Assembly (NCBI GenBank): GCA_017409265.1
Contig: JAFQSY010000049.1
Location: 124,001 to 188,000, forward strand
Origin: Clostridia bacterium
Lineage (GTDB): Bacteria; Bacillota; Clostridia; Oscillospirales; Acutalibacteraceae
Length of the DNA stretch: 64,000 nt
Reading direction: 5' to 3'
Program-made: the position numbers and the translations under genes
The notes under the pieces: model-generated
Told to the model about the DNA's origin: nothing
Databases searched by the model: none
Seen by the model: only the letters and a program-made list of their open reading frames with translations
In this document: in pieces, positions 16,184 to 24,664 of the stretch
Position numbering within the stretch: position 1 is the stretch's first letter
How the letters are laid out: every line of letters starts with the position of its first letter

Positions 16184-17395
16184 TTAAGTTTCCGAAAACG
16201 GTGTACTGATATGAGTCAGCCTGAAATTTATCGGCTCTCTGTTACAATTAAAACGGTATACACTCATTACAAGCCCGATTGCAAAATAAATGCACAGGTT
16301 TGAAGAACCTCCCGCACTCATAAACGGCAGAGTGATACCAATACTCGGAAGAAGCATGAGGCACATGCCTATATTGATAACCGTCTGCGCACCAATCATA
16401 AATGCGGTTCCGAAACAAATCAGACTACCCGTTAAATTTCGTGACATTTTTCCGACAGAAACAATTTTCACGATAATAAAAGCAAAAACTGCAAGAAGAG
16501 CTATACATCCGATAAATCCGAACTCTTCACCAACAACGGTAAACACCATATCGCTTTCATTGACAGGGACACCCTTTGCGGATTGAGTATAGGTACCTTT
16601 AAAAAGTCCGTCGCCCCAGAACATACCTGAACCGATTGCATTAACGCCCCTTTGCTGCTGATAAATTATATCTCTGTAAACATCTTCGCTTAAAGCGGAG
16701 GGGAAATAAATGGCAAGTATTCTGCGCTTATGGAAGTTTGCAAGAAATTTAGTCCAAAGCAAGGGCATTGCCGCTACAACCAGGCCGATTGCAATTGCAA
16801 AATAACGTATTTGTAGCCCCGCAACATACATCATACCGACAAAGATAAAGGCAAAAATCATTGCAGAACCCAAATCATCGGTGATAATAATTATTCCGAT
16901 GGGAACAAGAGCATGAAGGGTCAACAGAAGAATGTTTTTTATGCTGTTGATATTATCCTTAACCGCATTGATATGGGCTGTAAAAGTGACAATAAATCCG
17001 ATTTTCGCAAGCTCGGAAGGCTGAAAATAGAGTTTGAATCCATCAGCCTGAATAATCGGAAGCCAGCATCTTGCATCAGGTCTGTCTTCCGTTCCGTCAC
17101 CAAACGGAAAAAGAAGCAAAAGCAGAAGAAGGCAGGCACCGCCGACAAGAGGCCATAAACCGACAATTGCATCGTAATCAAGAAATGAAATAAAAAAACA
17201 TATCAGTATGCCTATACCGGCAGCAGCAATCATCGTAAGACACTCTCGGCTCAACAAATCCCCTGCCTCAATCGCATCGTTTCTTGTTGCGCTGTGAACC
17301 ATAAGAGAACCGAAAGCCGATGTCAGAATGCAGAGAAGATAAAGCAGAAAATCGGTTTCTTTAAGAGCATATTTAATTGTACTTTTTTTGCCCAT
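16184..17395 (-). CDS. FtsW/RodA/SpoVE-family peptidoglycan polymerase
   Basis: SEDS-family glycosyltransferase that polymerises lipid II at the membrane; 403 aa with about ten membrane helices. Family landmarks are IYQQQRGVNAIGSGMFWGDG, the conserved periplasmic loop VNESDMVFTVVGEEFGFIG and the C-terminal LPFMSAGGSSN. The loop QSAKGVPVNESDMVF and lack of division-cluster neighbours favour RodA-like elongation activity, but FtsW or SpoVE cannot be excluded. It is preceded by GGCGGTGATTTT as ribosome site. Confidence 0.88.
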   Translation of the reverse strand: MGKKSTIKYALKETDFLLYLLCILTSAFGSLMVHSATRNDAIEAGDLLSRECLTMIAAAGIGILICFFISFLDYDAIVGLWPLVGGACLLLLLLLFPFGDGTEDRPDARCWLPIIQADGFKLYFQPSELAKIGFIVTFTAHINAVKDNINSIKNILLLTLHALVPIGIIIITDDLGSAMIFAFIFVGMMYVAGLQIRYFAIAIGLVVAAMPLLWTKFLANFHKRRILAIYFPSALSEDVYRDIIYQQQRGVNAIGSGMFWGDGLFKGTYTQSAKGVPVNESDMVFTVVGEEFGFIGCIALLAVFAFIIVKIVSVGKMSRNLTGSLICFGTAFMIGAQTVINIGMCLMLLPSIGITLPFMSAGGSSNLCIYFAIGLVMSVYRFNCNREPINFRLTHISTPFSET

Positions 17396-17423
17396 AAAAT
17401 CACCGCCTGTAAAATAATGGTAT

Positions 17424-17449
17424 TACCCCACAGAAAAAACTGTGGGGTA
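17424..17449 (-). terminator. Hairpin between the ceramidase-like gene and rodA/ftsW
   Basis: TACCCCACAG and CTGTGGGGTA form a perfect 10-bp stem with a six-base loop that is all T on the minus strand. No T-run follows, so it may attenuate rather than end the transcript before the downstream SEDS gene. Confidence 0.5.
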
Positions 17450-17464
17450 TATGATTTATATTAA

Positions 17465-19069
17465 TCAGTTAATTTCATCAAAAAGAGAAATGTAGGCTTC
17501 AGTAATATATTTGCCTGCCTCGGGACCTGTTGAAACGATTTCTTCATTTTCGGTAAGATATGAACGCCAATCGTTTTCAGTCATCATATAACCGATCTGA
17601 TCGTTGGTAACGCCGAAAACAAGAAGCTTTCTGTTACCCATATCCTTAAATGCAGTATATTTCCATTCTGTTCCGTCCCATGACTGCTCTGCGGTTACTG
17701 CGCCGCCGAAAGCAATTTCGGGAGCAAGCTCTCCGGGAATTATTGCAATTGCAAGGTCTGTGCCAAATTCTACATAACCGATTTCGGTTGCAACTTCATA
17801 AGAAAGGAAATCCTTAACAACGGTATTTGTAAGAAGTCCGCCTCTTGCCGCAAGCTTGAAGATGCTATTGTCAACAGGAACAAAGAGTTCCTTATGTCTG
17901 ATATTAAGAATGGGAGCGACGGGCTGATCATTCGATACGGAGCATGCAACTTCACCGAGAAGCTTGCCGTAAGCAACAAGACCTGCGTATCTGTCGCCGT
18001 ATTCAGCCTCAATTGCGGGATCTCTTACAAGGTCATCGGGATATTCAGAGGTAATTGCAAGCTCTGCACCGAGAATCATCATAAAGTTTGCGCCTGCATT
18101 TTCCTTGATGTACTTTTCCATATAATAAGGATAATCGCCTGTAAGAACGGTACCCGCTGCACCGTGACCTACACAGTGAACAGGAATATTAACAATCCAT
18201 GTTTCCTCTTCGTTTACATCAGCGGGAACAAAGCGGAGTCTGTTAAGATTGGTGTCAAAAACCTGAGGATCTCGCTTATCGTGAATGTATTCCTCCATAT
18301 CAGCTGTACCGAAGTAAAGCTCGCCTTCCTTCATATCTTCAACAGCGTCAATCATTGACTGTACGGAAACCTTATAAAGATTTTCCATATAGCCTTTATT
18401 CTTACCGCTGGGAAGCTCCATTCCGAAAAGGTTCTTGAACGATGATGTAAAGAGAGCACCGATGATATCTCCGTTAAGACCGAAGGTATCAACACAGCTA
18501 TGCTGATGAAGAGCAGAAATATTAATGCTTGTGATATTATAATTCTTTGAATCAGCATATTCCTGGAACTTTTCTCTGATAATTCTCACTTCGTTGTTAG
18601 CAAGACCAAAGGTGTCAACCGAAGCAAAAATGCTGATTCCTCTGCCGTCTGAAATTGCAACTGTTCTGATTTTCTGATCATCATACTGAGCCGTTGCAAG
18701 CTTCTTTGTAACAGAAAGGCTGCCGCCTACATAATGGTCATTACCTTCTTCAAGCTCTTTGCCTGTAAGAATCGAAGCGCTCGAATAGCCGAGAGACCAC
18801 TTTGCACCTTCAGCAGGAGCATCAAGAAACTCTTCGGGTGAATGACCCTCATAGAAATTCTCCGAAACATAGTTATCCTTGGTTGCCCAGCCGCGGGGCT
18901 CAACGATAAGGAATGAAATGCCTGTAACAACGGTATCAAGAAGACCGTCAACAAAACGGTAAAATCCTCTTTCGATATCCGATGTGCCGTCTGCTGCGGA
19001 AGCAGGGATTGCAAATGCAGAAAAAACAACCGCAAAAGCAAGAATGATTGATGTTAATTTCTTTGCCAT
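17465..19069 (-). CDS. Secreted neutral/alkaline ceramidase-like protein
   Basis: Predicted secreted protein of 534 aa, with signal peptide LAFAVVFSAFAIPASAADG at the N-terminus. The body resembles the N-terminal domain of neutral/alkaline non-lysosomal ceramidases, zinc amidases that release fatty acid from ceramide. Matching stretches are AISDGRGISIFASVDTFG, the histidine motif SALHQHSCVDTFG (HTHSGPG in true ceramidases), VHCVGHGAAGTVLTGDYPYY and IIPGELAPEIAFGG. The histidine motif is altered and the C-terminal ceramidase domain is absent or reduced, so the substrate may differ. It is last in an operon with an EIIC-like transporter, an SGNH hydrolase and an aldo/keto reductase. Confidence 0.7.
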   Translation of the reverse strand: MAKKLTSIILAFAVVFSAFAIPASAADGTSDIERGFYRFVDGLLDTVVTGISFLIVEPRGWATKDNYVSENFYEGHSPEEFLDAPAEGAKWSLGYSSASILTGKELEEGNDHYVGGSLSVTKKLATAQYDDQKIRTVAISDGRGISIFASVDTFGLANNEVRIIREKFQEYADSKNYNITSINISALHQHSCVDTFGLNGDIIGALFTSSFKNLFGMELPSGKNKGYMENLYKVSVQSMIDAVEDMKEGELYFGTADMEEYIHDKRDPQVFDTNLNRLRFVPADVNEEETWIVNIPVHCVGHGAAGTVLTGDYPYYMEKYIKENAGANFMMILGAELAITSEYPDDLVRDPAIEAEYGDRYAGLVAYGKLLGEVACSVSNDQPVAPILNIRHKELFVPVDNSIFKLAARGGLLTNTVVKDFLSYEVATEIGYVEFGTDLAIAIIPGELAPEIAFGGAVTAEQSWDGTEWKYTAFKDMGNRKLLVFGVTNDQIGYMMTENDWRSYLTENEEIVSTGPEAGKYITEAYISLFDEIN

Positions 19070-19084
19070 AGTATACCTCCGTTA

Positions 19085-20164
19085 TTAATCTATATTTTTA
19101 AGCTCCATATCGCCGAAGCTTATAAGTTTCTTTTTACGCATAAATTCGGAAACCGCAAACGAAATAATCGCAGGCGCAACAAAATGCATAACAACAATTT
19201 CAATAATTACAATTTTGGGATCAACACCCGAATCAACCATTGAAGAATAAGTCATAATCGGTCCTACAAGGCCTGAAGTACCCATGCCTGAACCTGATGC
19301 ATAGCAGGTCATTTTTAAAACTGCCGACGAAATGGGTCCGAGGACTGCACTTGCCGCAATTGCAGGAATCCAGATTTGCGGATGCTTTACGATATTGGGC
19401 ATCTGAAGCATTGAGGTGCCTACACCCTGGGCAAGCAAACCGCCAAGCTTGTTTTCACGATAGCTCGCAACGGCAAAACCAACCATATTTGCACAGCATC
19501 CGACAACTGCCGCACCGCCTGCAATCCCGGAAAGGTTAAGAATTATTCCGATAGCCGCAGAGCTGATGGGAAGAGTAAGACATATGCCCATAACAACAGA
19601 AACAACAATACCCATAACTACGGGCTGCCTTTCCATACCCCAGCTTATTATTTCACCGATATAGGTTGTGACCTTTGATGCGGGAGGTCCGATGAGAAGT
19701 CCTGCAGCACAGCCTGCTACAATCGAAACGGCGGGAGTGACAAGGATATCAAGTTTTGTTTTTCCGCTGACAAGTTTACCTGCAATAATGGCAAAAAATG
19801 CACCTATAAAAGCTGCAAGCGGGTCTCCCGGTCCGGAATAAAGCATTCCCGAGCTTGTGATAACAGTACCTGCAAGAATTTTGGCGGCAAATGCTCCTGT
19901 CATACCTGCAACAGCCGCCGAAACACCTGTAAGCGGAGATGCTTTATACTTAAATGCCATTCCGACACCGATTCCCGCACCTGTCAGCGATTTTGCAACC
20001 GATGCAACATATGTAAAATATAATCCGACAGCTTCGGGAATAAAACTGCCTATCTGCTCAAGAATAGTGCCGATAATAAGAGTAGCAAACAGACCAAGAG
20101 CCATACCCGAAAGTCCGTCTACAAAAATATAATTGAAAATATTTTTAAGCGTTTTCATTTTCAT
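19085..20164 (-). CDS. EIIC-like membrane protein (PTS_EIIC_2 family)
   Basis: Polytopic membrane protein of about 359 aa with around ten hydrophobic segments, very Gly/Ala-rich. It resembles the PTS EIIC_2 family, for example SGPGDPLAAFIGAFFAI and GLVGPIMTYSSM. No EIIA or EIIB domain is fused or encoded nearby, so classical PTS phosphotransfer cannot be assumed. Start options GTG 20182, ATG 20164 and ATG 20158 all overlap the end of the SGNH hydrolase gene and none has a strong ribosome site; 20164 is used. The ceramidase-like gene follows after 15 bp. Confidence 0.72.
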   Translation of the reverse strand: MKMKTLKNIFNYIFVDGLSGMALGLFATLIIGTILEQIGSFIPEAVGLYFTYVASVAKSLTGAGIGVGMAFKYKASPLTGVSAAVAGMTGAFAAKILAGTVITSSGMLYSGPGDPLAAFIGAFFAIIAGKLVSGKTKLDILVTPAVSIVAGCAAGLLIGPPASKVTTYIGEIISWGMERQPVVMGIVVSVVMGICLTLPISSAAIGIILNLSGIAGGAAVVGCCANMVGFAVASYRENKLGGLLAQGVGTSMLQMPNIVKHPQIWIPAIAASAVLGPISSAVLKMTCYASGSGMGTSGLVGPIMTYSSMVDSGVDPKIVIIEIVVMHFVAPAIISFAVSEFMRKKKLISFGDMELKNID

Positions 20165-20786
20165 CAAGACCCGTTTCACCAATTAAAATGTTGATTGCAT
20201 TTGCATAAAGATCGCCGATATATTCCGAACCGTTTGCATTGGGATGAACACCGTCTTCCGACCAATGCAAATCATCCTGACCTATGCTCGCAGAAGCAAC
20301 CAATCCGTCAAGCGGAATATAAAAATCAGCAAATTCCTTTGCGAGCTTTCTTATTATATCAATTTTAGGGTTCAAATCAACTCTGAAATACTCTTTTTCG
20401 GGAGCATAAAGAAGAAACGGCTCAAGCATAAGAATTTTTGCGTTCGTTTTTTCTTTAATTTCAGTAAGTATCTTCCTGTAATTTGCTTCAAAAACATCAT
20501 TGCCAAGCCACTTACGGTTATGAGCTCTGTGCCATGTATCATTAACACCAATGAGAATTGAAACAATATCGGGCTGAATATCAACAAAATCGCTCTGAAG
20601 TCTGTCAACAAGGTCTTTTGTCTGATTGCCGCTGATTCCGAGATTCACAAATTCAAAATCAATTTCGGGATTATCCTCCGCTATATATTTTGCGGCATAA
20701 AAAGGATATCCTTCGCCAAGATTATGATAATCGGAGCGGTCTCTGCCCGCATCGGTTATCGAATCTCCCTGAAAAAGAATTTTCAT
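20145..20786 (-). CDS. SGNH/GDSL-family hydrolase
   Basis: Serine esterase/lipase fold of 213 aa, apparently cytoplasmic since no signal peptide is seen. The four SGNH blocks are visible: catalytic Ser in FQGDSITDAGRD, Gly in NLGISGNQTKDL, Asn in ILIGVNDTWH, and the Asp/His pair in DLHWSEDGVHPNANG. The likely role is removal of acetyl or acyl groups from a carbohydrate or lipid. The start is ATG 20786, with GAGGTG just upstream; an upstream in-frame GTG overlaps that site. The gene lies 10 bp after the aldo/keto reductase and overlaps the EIIC-like gene. Confidence 0.93.
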   Translation of the reverse strand: MKILFQGDSITDAGRDRSDYHNLGEGYPFYAAKYIAEDNPEIDFEFVNLGISGNQTKDLVDRLQSDFVDIQPDIVSILIGVNDTWHRAHNRKWLGNDVFEANYRKILTEIKEKTNAKILMLEPFLLYAPEKEYFRVDLNPKIDIIRKLAKEFADFYIPLDGLVASASIGQDDLHWSEDGVHPNANGSEYIGDLYANAINILIGETGLDENENA

Positions 20787-20796
20787 ATTATTCACC

Positions 20797-21909
20797 TCAA
20801 AACTGGTTTTTAACCTTTCTTAATGTTTCGATAATTTCTATATGCTGCGGGCATGCCTTTTCACATTTTCCGCACTTTTTGCAAAGCGATGCGTTAGACT
20901 CTATATCGGGGAATATTTCTTTTACAAGTCTTCTCCCGCCCGTCGCAATATTATTGAATGCCGAAAAAACCTTGGGAATCAGAACCCCCTCAGGACACGG
21001 CATGCAATATTCGCAGCCCGTGCAGGGAACAAGATTCATTTCATCGTAAGCTTTCTTGGCTGATGAAAGCATTTCGAGCTCGCCTTCGGAAAGCATTCCG
21101 GGAACAGACTTGTCCGCATAAGCGATGTTATCGCTCACCATCTGCATTGTACCCATGCCACTCAAAAGCATTGAAACCTCGGGTCTGTTCCAGATGAAAT
21201 CAAGTGCCCATTCAACAGGTGTTTTCTCATCCGATAACTTTGATGCGACTGCTTCTGCAGGAGAAGCGAGCTTTCCGCCGAGAAGCGGCTCCATTACAAT
21301 CACGCCAAGACCCTTTGAAGCTGCATATTCAAGGCCTTCAATTCCTGCCTGATAGTCAACATCAATATAGTTGAGCTGAATCTGGCAGAACTCAAAACTG
21401 TCATATGCATCAATTATTTTCTTGAATACCCAGAGGTCATCATGGAATGAAAAACCGAGATGTTTTATTTTCCCCTGCTCCTTGAGCTTTTCGAGCTTCG
21501 GCATGATATCATATTTTATAACTCTGTTTTCCCATGAATCGTTGTTGACTGCATGAAGAAGATAAAAATCAATATAATCCGTATCAAGCTTTTCAAGCTG
21601 TTCGTTAAAAATTCTTTCAACGTCTTCTTCACAGTTCACATTTCCTAAAGGGAGCTTTGTTGCGAGATATGCAAATTTTCTGTACCCGTCTTTAAGTGCC
21701 TTGCCGACCAGCCTTTCGCTGTTGCCGCCATGGTAGAAAAAAGCAGTATCAAGATAATTGATTCCATTATCAATGCCGTAACGAATCATTTCTATTGCTT
21801 TTGCTTCATCAATCTTATCACCGTCACCGTCAATAACGGGAAATCTCATACATCCGAAGCCAAGTGCAGACACTTCAACGCCTGTTTTTCCCAATTCTCT
21901 GTAACGCAT
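20797..21909 (-). CDS. Aldo/keto reductase with C-terminal 4Fe-4S domain
   Basis: NAD(P)H-linked oxidoreductase of 370 aa. The aldo/keto reductase barrel begins MRYRELGKTGVEVSALGFGC, with catalytic Asp/Tyr in NYLDTAFFYHGGNSE. The C-terminus carries two ferredoxin-like cysteine clusters, CTGCEYCMPCPEG and CKKCGKCEKACPQ, typical of the Fe-S aldo/keto reductase family common in anaerobes. The substrate is unknown. It heads the operon that continues into the SGNH hydrolase, EIIC-like and ceramidase-like genes. Confidence 0.95.
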   Translation of the reverse strand: MRYRELGKTGVEVSALGFGCMRFPVIDGDGDKIDEAKAIEMIRYGIDNGINYLDTAFFYHGGNSERLVGKALKDGYRKFAYLATKLPLGNVNCEEDVERIFNEQLEKLDTDYIDFYLLHAVNNDSWENRVIKYDIMPKLEKLKEQGKIKHLGFSFHDDLWVFKKIIDAYDSFEFCQIQLNYIDVDYQAGIEGLEYAASKGLGVIVMEPLLGGKLASPAEAVASKLSDEKTPVEWALDFIWNRPEVSMLLSGMGTMQMVSDNIAYADKSVPGMLSEGELEMLSSAKKAYDEMNLVPCTGCEYCMPCPEGVLIPKVFSAFNNIATGGRRLVKEIFPDIESNASLCKKCGKCEKACPQHIEIIETLRKVKNQF

Positions 21910-21945
21910 TTATTTTCTCCTTAATTACTGCCAATAATTTTATAG

Positions 21946-21974
21946 ATTATATCACAATCTCATTCTGTTTACAA
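21946..21974 (-). promoter_or_regulatory. Sigma-A promoter of the aldo/keto reductase operon
   Basis: On the minus strand TTGTAA (21969-21974) and a perfect TATAAT (21946-21951) have a 17-bp spacer, 37 bp upstream of the start codon. Confidence 0.7.
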
Positions 21975-22020
21975 GAATAAATAAGAAACAAAGCGTAAAA
22001 ATATATATGAGGTGTTAAAT

Positions 22021-22215
22021 ATGATTGACTTTAACGGAATACCGCAAGGCTTGGGAATGGCTCTTTCACGAAGCGAAAAAGCAATGAACACTTTCTCACT
22101 TCTCAATGAAAACGAAAGAAAAAGGGTTATTGACCTTTCAAAAAGCGTGCGTTCAAAAGCAGAAATGAACAGACTTGTCAGTAAACTTGAAAAAGGAAAA
22201 AACCAATTGTTTTAA
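22021..22215 (+). CDS. Small conserved-looking protein of unknown function
   Basis: 64-aa protein starting MIDFNGIPQGLGMALS; I do not recognise the family. It is mostly helical and charged, with no signal peptide, membrane segment or cysteine; the second half (NENERKRVIDLSKSVRSKAE) is strongly basic/acidic. The start ATG 22021 has GAGGTG five bases upstream, and a perfect 10-bp terminator hairpin immediately follows the stop. That framing makes it a real gene. It stands alone between divergent and convergent neighbours. Confidence 0.75.
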   Translation: MIDFNGIPQGLGMALSRSEKAMNTFSLLNENERKRVIDLSKSVRSKAEMNRLVSKLEKGKNQLF

Positions 22216-22243
22216 CTGACGGCAGCATTGCCGTCAGTTTTTA
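22215..22243. terminator. Bidirectional terminator
   Basis: ACTGACGGCA (22215-22224) and TGCCGTCAGT (22229-22238) form a perfect 10-bp stem with a four-base loop, followed by TTTTT on the plus strand. It lies between the convergent small gene and the PHP gene and probably serves both. Confidence 0.9.
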
Positions 22244-22912
22244 TTCGGTAAATATTTTAAGCGAATATTTTCCCGCTCTTAAAGCTTCGGCAACATCCTT
22301 TGAAGTTTTTACATGCTCTTCAAAATACACTCCGCCGGGTTCCATTGTATCGTTACCGTGGAAATCGGAACCTGAAAGCATTCTGTGGGAATATTTCTGC
22401 GCCCATTTATAGGCTATATCGTTACTTGAATTATGATCACCGTGTCCGTTATAAACCTCAACTCCGTCGAGAAGCGACTGGTCAATTACCGTCATGTTGC
22501 ATCTGAACGGATGCGCCTGAAATAAAATGAGGCCGTTCTTTTCAACAACAGGTCTGAAGTCTTCAAGCGTTTCATAATGAGCAAAATCATCGGAGAAAAT
22601 AAAATCTTCGTCAAATCCATAGAGAAGATAATCGTTATCGTTCTCAAGAAAACGGATTTCCATTCCTTGAATAACATGAAAGTTCTCATCTTCAAACGCC
22701 TTTGCAGCCTTATATCCCTCAAGATATTTCTTTGCCTGCTCTTCATATGTTGAGCCGTGCTTTTTGAACTGATGCGCATGAACATGGTCGGTAATGATTA
22801 TTCCGTCATATCCGAGATTTTTATAACGTGAAACTATATCTGCCGCAGCAACTCTGCCGCAGGAACTTGATTCCTTCGTATGAACATGTGTATCAAAAAG
22901 ATATCCTTTCAT
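22241..22912 (-). CDS. PHP-domain metal-dependent phosphoesterase
   Basis: 223-aa protein of the PHP family (histidinol-phosphatase/YciV-like fold). Metal ligands appear in FDTHVHTKESS, IIITDHVH, IQGMEIRF, LFQAHPFRC and LSGSDFHGND. It probably hydrolyses a phosphate ester or cyclic nucleotide; the exact substrate is not evident. The gene is monocistronic with its own promoter (divergent from spoIIGA) and a shared terminator. A second PHP protein lies at 51.1-51.9 kb. Confidence 0.92.
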   Translation of the reverse strand: MKGYLFDTHVHTKESSSCGRVAAADIVSRYKNLGYDGIIITDHVHAHQFKKHGSTYEEQAKKYLEGYKAAKAFEDENFHVIQGMEIRFLENDNDYLLYGFDEDFIFSDDFAHYETLEDFRPVVEKNGLILFQAHPFRCNMTVIDQSLLDGVEVYNGHGDHNSSNDIAYKWAQKYSHRMLSGSDFHGNDTMEPGGVYFEEHVKTSKDVAEALRAGKYSLKIFTE

Positions 22913-22936
22913 TTTTTATTCCTCCTATCTTAAAAT

Positions 22937-22965
22937 ATTATATACCCCGATTCAAAGATATTCAA
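22937..22965 (-). promoter_or_regulatory. Sigma-A promoter of the PHP gene
   Basis: On the minus strand TTGAAT (22960-22965) and TATAAT (22937-22942) are spaced 17 bp, with AGGAGG and the ATG just downstream. Confidence 0.7.
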
Positions 22966-22991
22966 TAGAAAAGTTTTATTTTCTTCCCCGA

Positions 22992-23026
22992 TGCGACAAA
23001 TTATATTCTGCTTGAAGAGTTATAAT
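22992..23026 (+). promoter_or_regulatory. Candidate Spo0A-controlled promoter of spoIIGA-sigE
   Basis: A perfect TATAAT lies at 23021-23026. At the -35 position there is no sigma-A hexamer; instead a Spo0A box sits at 22992-23000, reading TTTGTCGCA on the minus strand, 8 of 9 matches to TTTGTCGAA. This arrangement resembles the Bacillus spoIIG promoter, where Spo0A boxes overlap the -35 region of a sigma-A promoter. Confidence 0.65.
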
Positions 23027-23041
23027 CAAAGCAGACACGGG

Positions 23042-23914
23042 GTGATAAATCTGAACAGCGTTATATATGCCGATATACTTATTATCGTCAATATTATAGT
23101 GAATTATCTGCTTTTGCGCGCAAGTGCACTTATATGCTCATGCAGCTTCAAAACATGGCGTTTTCTTCTTTCGTCGGCTATCGGCGGTTTTTTTTCGCTG
23201 ATTATTTTTATTGACGGTATTAATTTTTTTACAAACATATTAATTAAACTCATATTTCTTTCGGTTATGGTTTTAACAGCATTCGGAATAAAAAGCATCA
23301 AAGCATTTCTGAAATGCTGTTCCGCATTTTTTCTTGTCAACTTTGCGTTTGCGGGAATCATGCTCGCGATCTGCACAATGCTGATACCTAATGCAGCAAT
23401 ATATAAAAACGGTATTGTTTATTTTGATATCAGCATTCTGACTTTAACGGTAAGTGCCATCATTTGTTACTGCGTTTTGAGCATTATCTCTCGGTTCACA
23501 AAAAGCAAAACACCGCCGAAAAGCATTTACTCGATAAGAATAAGCTACGGCAAGAAACATGTTGAAGAAAAAGCTCTTTTTGATTCAGGCAACACCCTTT
23601 GCGACTGCTTTTCGGGCAGACCCGTTATTATCGCAGAAAAGGATTTTATAAAACCGCTTTGCAAAGATGATATAACAAGTATGAAAAGCTTTCGGCTTAT
23701 CCCCTATTCAACCATAGGCGGGGGCGGTGCACTTCCTGCTTTTATGGCTGATAAAACAGAAATATACATTGAGGGAAAATGGCTTGAAAGCAAGGAAATA
23801 TACATTGCGGTAACCGACAAAAAAATTGTTTCGGGAGGATATTCGGCTCTTTTCGGAACACCGTTTTTTGAAACTGTTGAAACTAAACTCAAGGGGGATG
23901 CAATGACCTTATGA
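23042..23914 (+). CDS. spoIIGA: Sigma-E processing protease SpoIIGA
   Basis: Membrane aspartic protease that cleaves the pro-sequence from pro-sigma-E in the mother cell. About 290 aa. Five hydrophobic segments fill residues 5-165, followed by a cytoplasmic protease domain with the catalytic motif [10 protein letters not shown] and the C-terminal [15 protein letters not shown] 23042 is the nearest conventional start. A CTG at 23051 is better placed after the ribosome site GGGGTGAT and would give [10 protein letters not shown], like other SpoIIGA N-termini. The stop overlaps the sigE start by 4 bases. Confidence 0.93.
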   Translation: MINLNSVIYADILIIVNIIVNYLLLRASALICSCSFKTWRFLLSSAIGGFFSLIIFIDGINFFTNILIKLIFLSVMVLTAFGIKSIKAFLKCCSAFFLVNFAFAGIMLAICTMLIPNAAIYKNGIVYFDISILTLTVSAIICYCVLSIISRFTKSKTPPKSIYSIRISYGKKHVEEKALFDSGNTLCDCFSGRPVIIAEKDFIKPLCKDDITSMKSFRLIPYSTIGGGGALPAFMADKTEIYIEGKWLESKEIYIAVTDKKIVSGGYSALFGTPFFETVETKLKGDAMTL

Positions 23915-24606
23915 TTAAAAATCTGTTCCGAAAATTTATTTCAAAAATCCGCTCGAAATTTTTTGAAATTGAAGTTGATTACATAAACGGGCCCGACACT
24001 CTGCCTGCACCTTTAAGCAATGAACGCGAGCTTGAATGCCTTCAGAAGCTTGAGCTCGGCGATAAGGATGCAAGAGAAGAGCTGATAGTCCACAATCTTC
24101 GCCTTGTTGTTTACATCGCAAAGAAATTTGAAAACACGGGAATACCTATAGAAGACCTTATTTCAATAGGTACGCTCGGACTGATTAAAGCGGTAAACAC
24201 CTTCAGAATCGCTAAAAATATAAAACTTGCAACCTATGCATCGCGATGCATAGAAAACGAAATTCTCATGTATCTTCGGAAAACCAATTCAATGAAAGCC
24301 GAGGTATCTTATTATGAGCCGCTTAACACCGATTGGGACGGAAATGAGCTTTTACTATCGGATGTTCTCGGCAGCGAGCCTGACGAAGTTTATAAAGACA
24401 TTGAAGCAGAGGATGAGCGCAGCAGGCTTTACAGAGCAGTTAACTCTCTCGGAAAAAGAGAACGGATGATAATGACAATGCGTTTCGGAATCGGCGGCGG
24501 AAGAGAATATACTCAAAAAGAGGTTGCAGATACACTCGGAATATCACAAAGCTACATTTCAAGGCTTGAAAAAAGAATAATTGAGAAAATAAAGAAAGAG
24601 GTATAA
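23911..24606 (+). CDS. sigE: Sporulation sigma factor sigma-E
   Basis: Mother-cell sigma factor made as an inactive precursor; 231 aa. The N-terminal pro-sequence (about residues 1-25, amphipathic, [19 protein letters not shown]) is what SpoIIGA removes. Region 2 follows with [17 protein letters not shown] and GLIKAVNTF, and region 4 with [20 protein letters not shown]. Its placement directly after spoIIGA confirms identity. Unlike in many clostridia and bacilli, sigG is not the next gene; a terminator and convergent genes follow. Confidence 0.97.
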   Translation: MIKNLFRKFISKIRSKFFEIEVDYINGPDTLPAPLSNERELECLQKLELGDKDAREELIVHNLRLVVYIAKKFENTGIPIEDLISIGTLGLIKAVNTFRIAKNIKLATYASRCIENEILMYLRKTNSMKAEVSYYEPLNTDWDGNELLLSDVLGSEPDEVYKDIEAEDERSRLYRAVNSLGKRERMIMTMRFGIGGGREYTQKEVADTLGISQSYISRLEKRIIEKIKKEV

Positions 24607-24607
24607 G

Positions 24608-24650
24608 AACAAGGCTGTTTCGCTTAATTAGCAAAACAGCCTTGTTACAT
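24608..24650. terminator. Bidirectional terminator after sigE
   Basis: AACAAGGCTGTTT (24608-24620) and AAACAGCCTTGTT (24634-24646) form a perfect 13-bp stem between sigE and the convergent membrane-protein gene. The flanking A/T tracts are short on both sides. Confidence 0.8.
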
Positions 24651-24664
24651 TTATCGGGTATTTA

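Noticed and set aside
24607-24660. Search for sigG after sigE
   Set aside because: A terminator and a convergent gene follow; sigG is not in this window.
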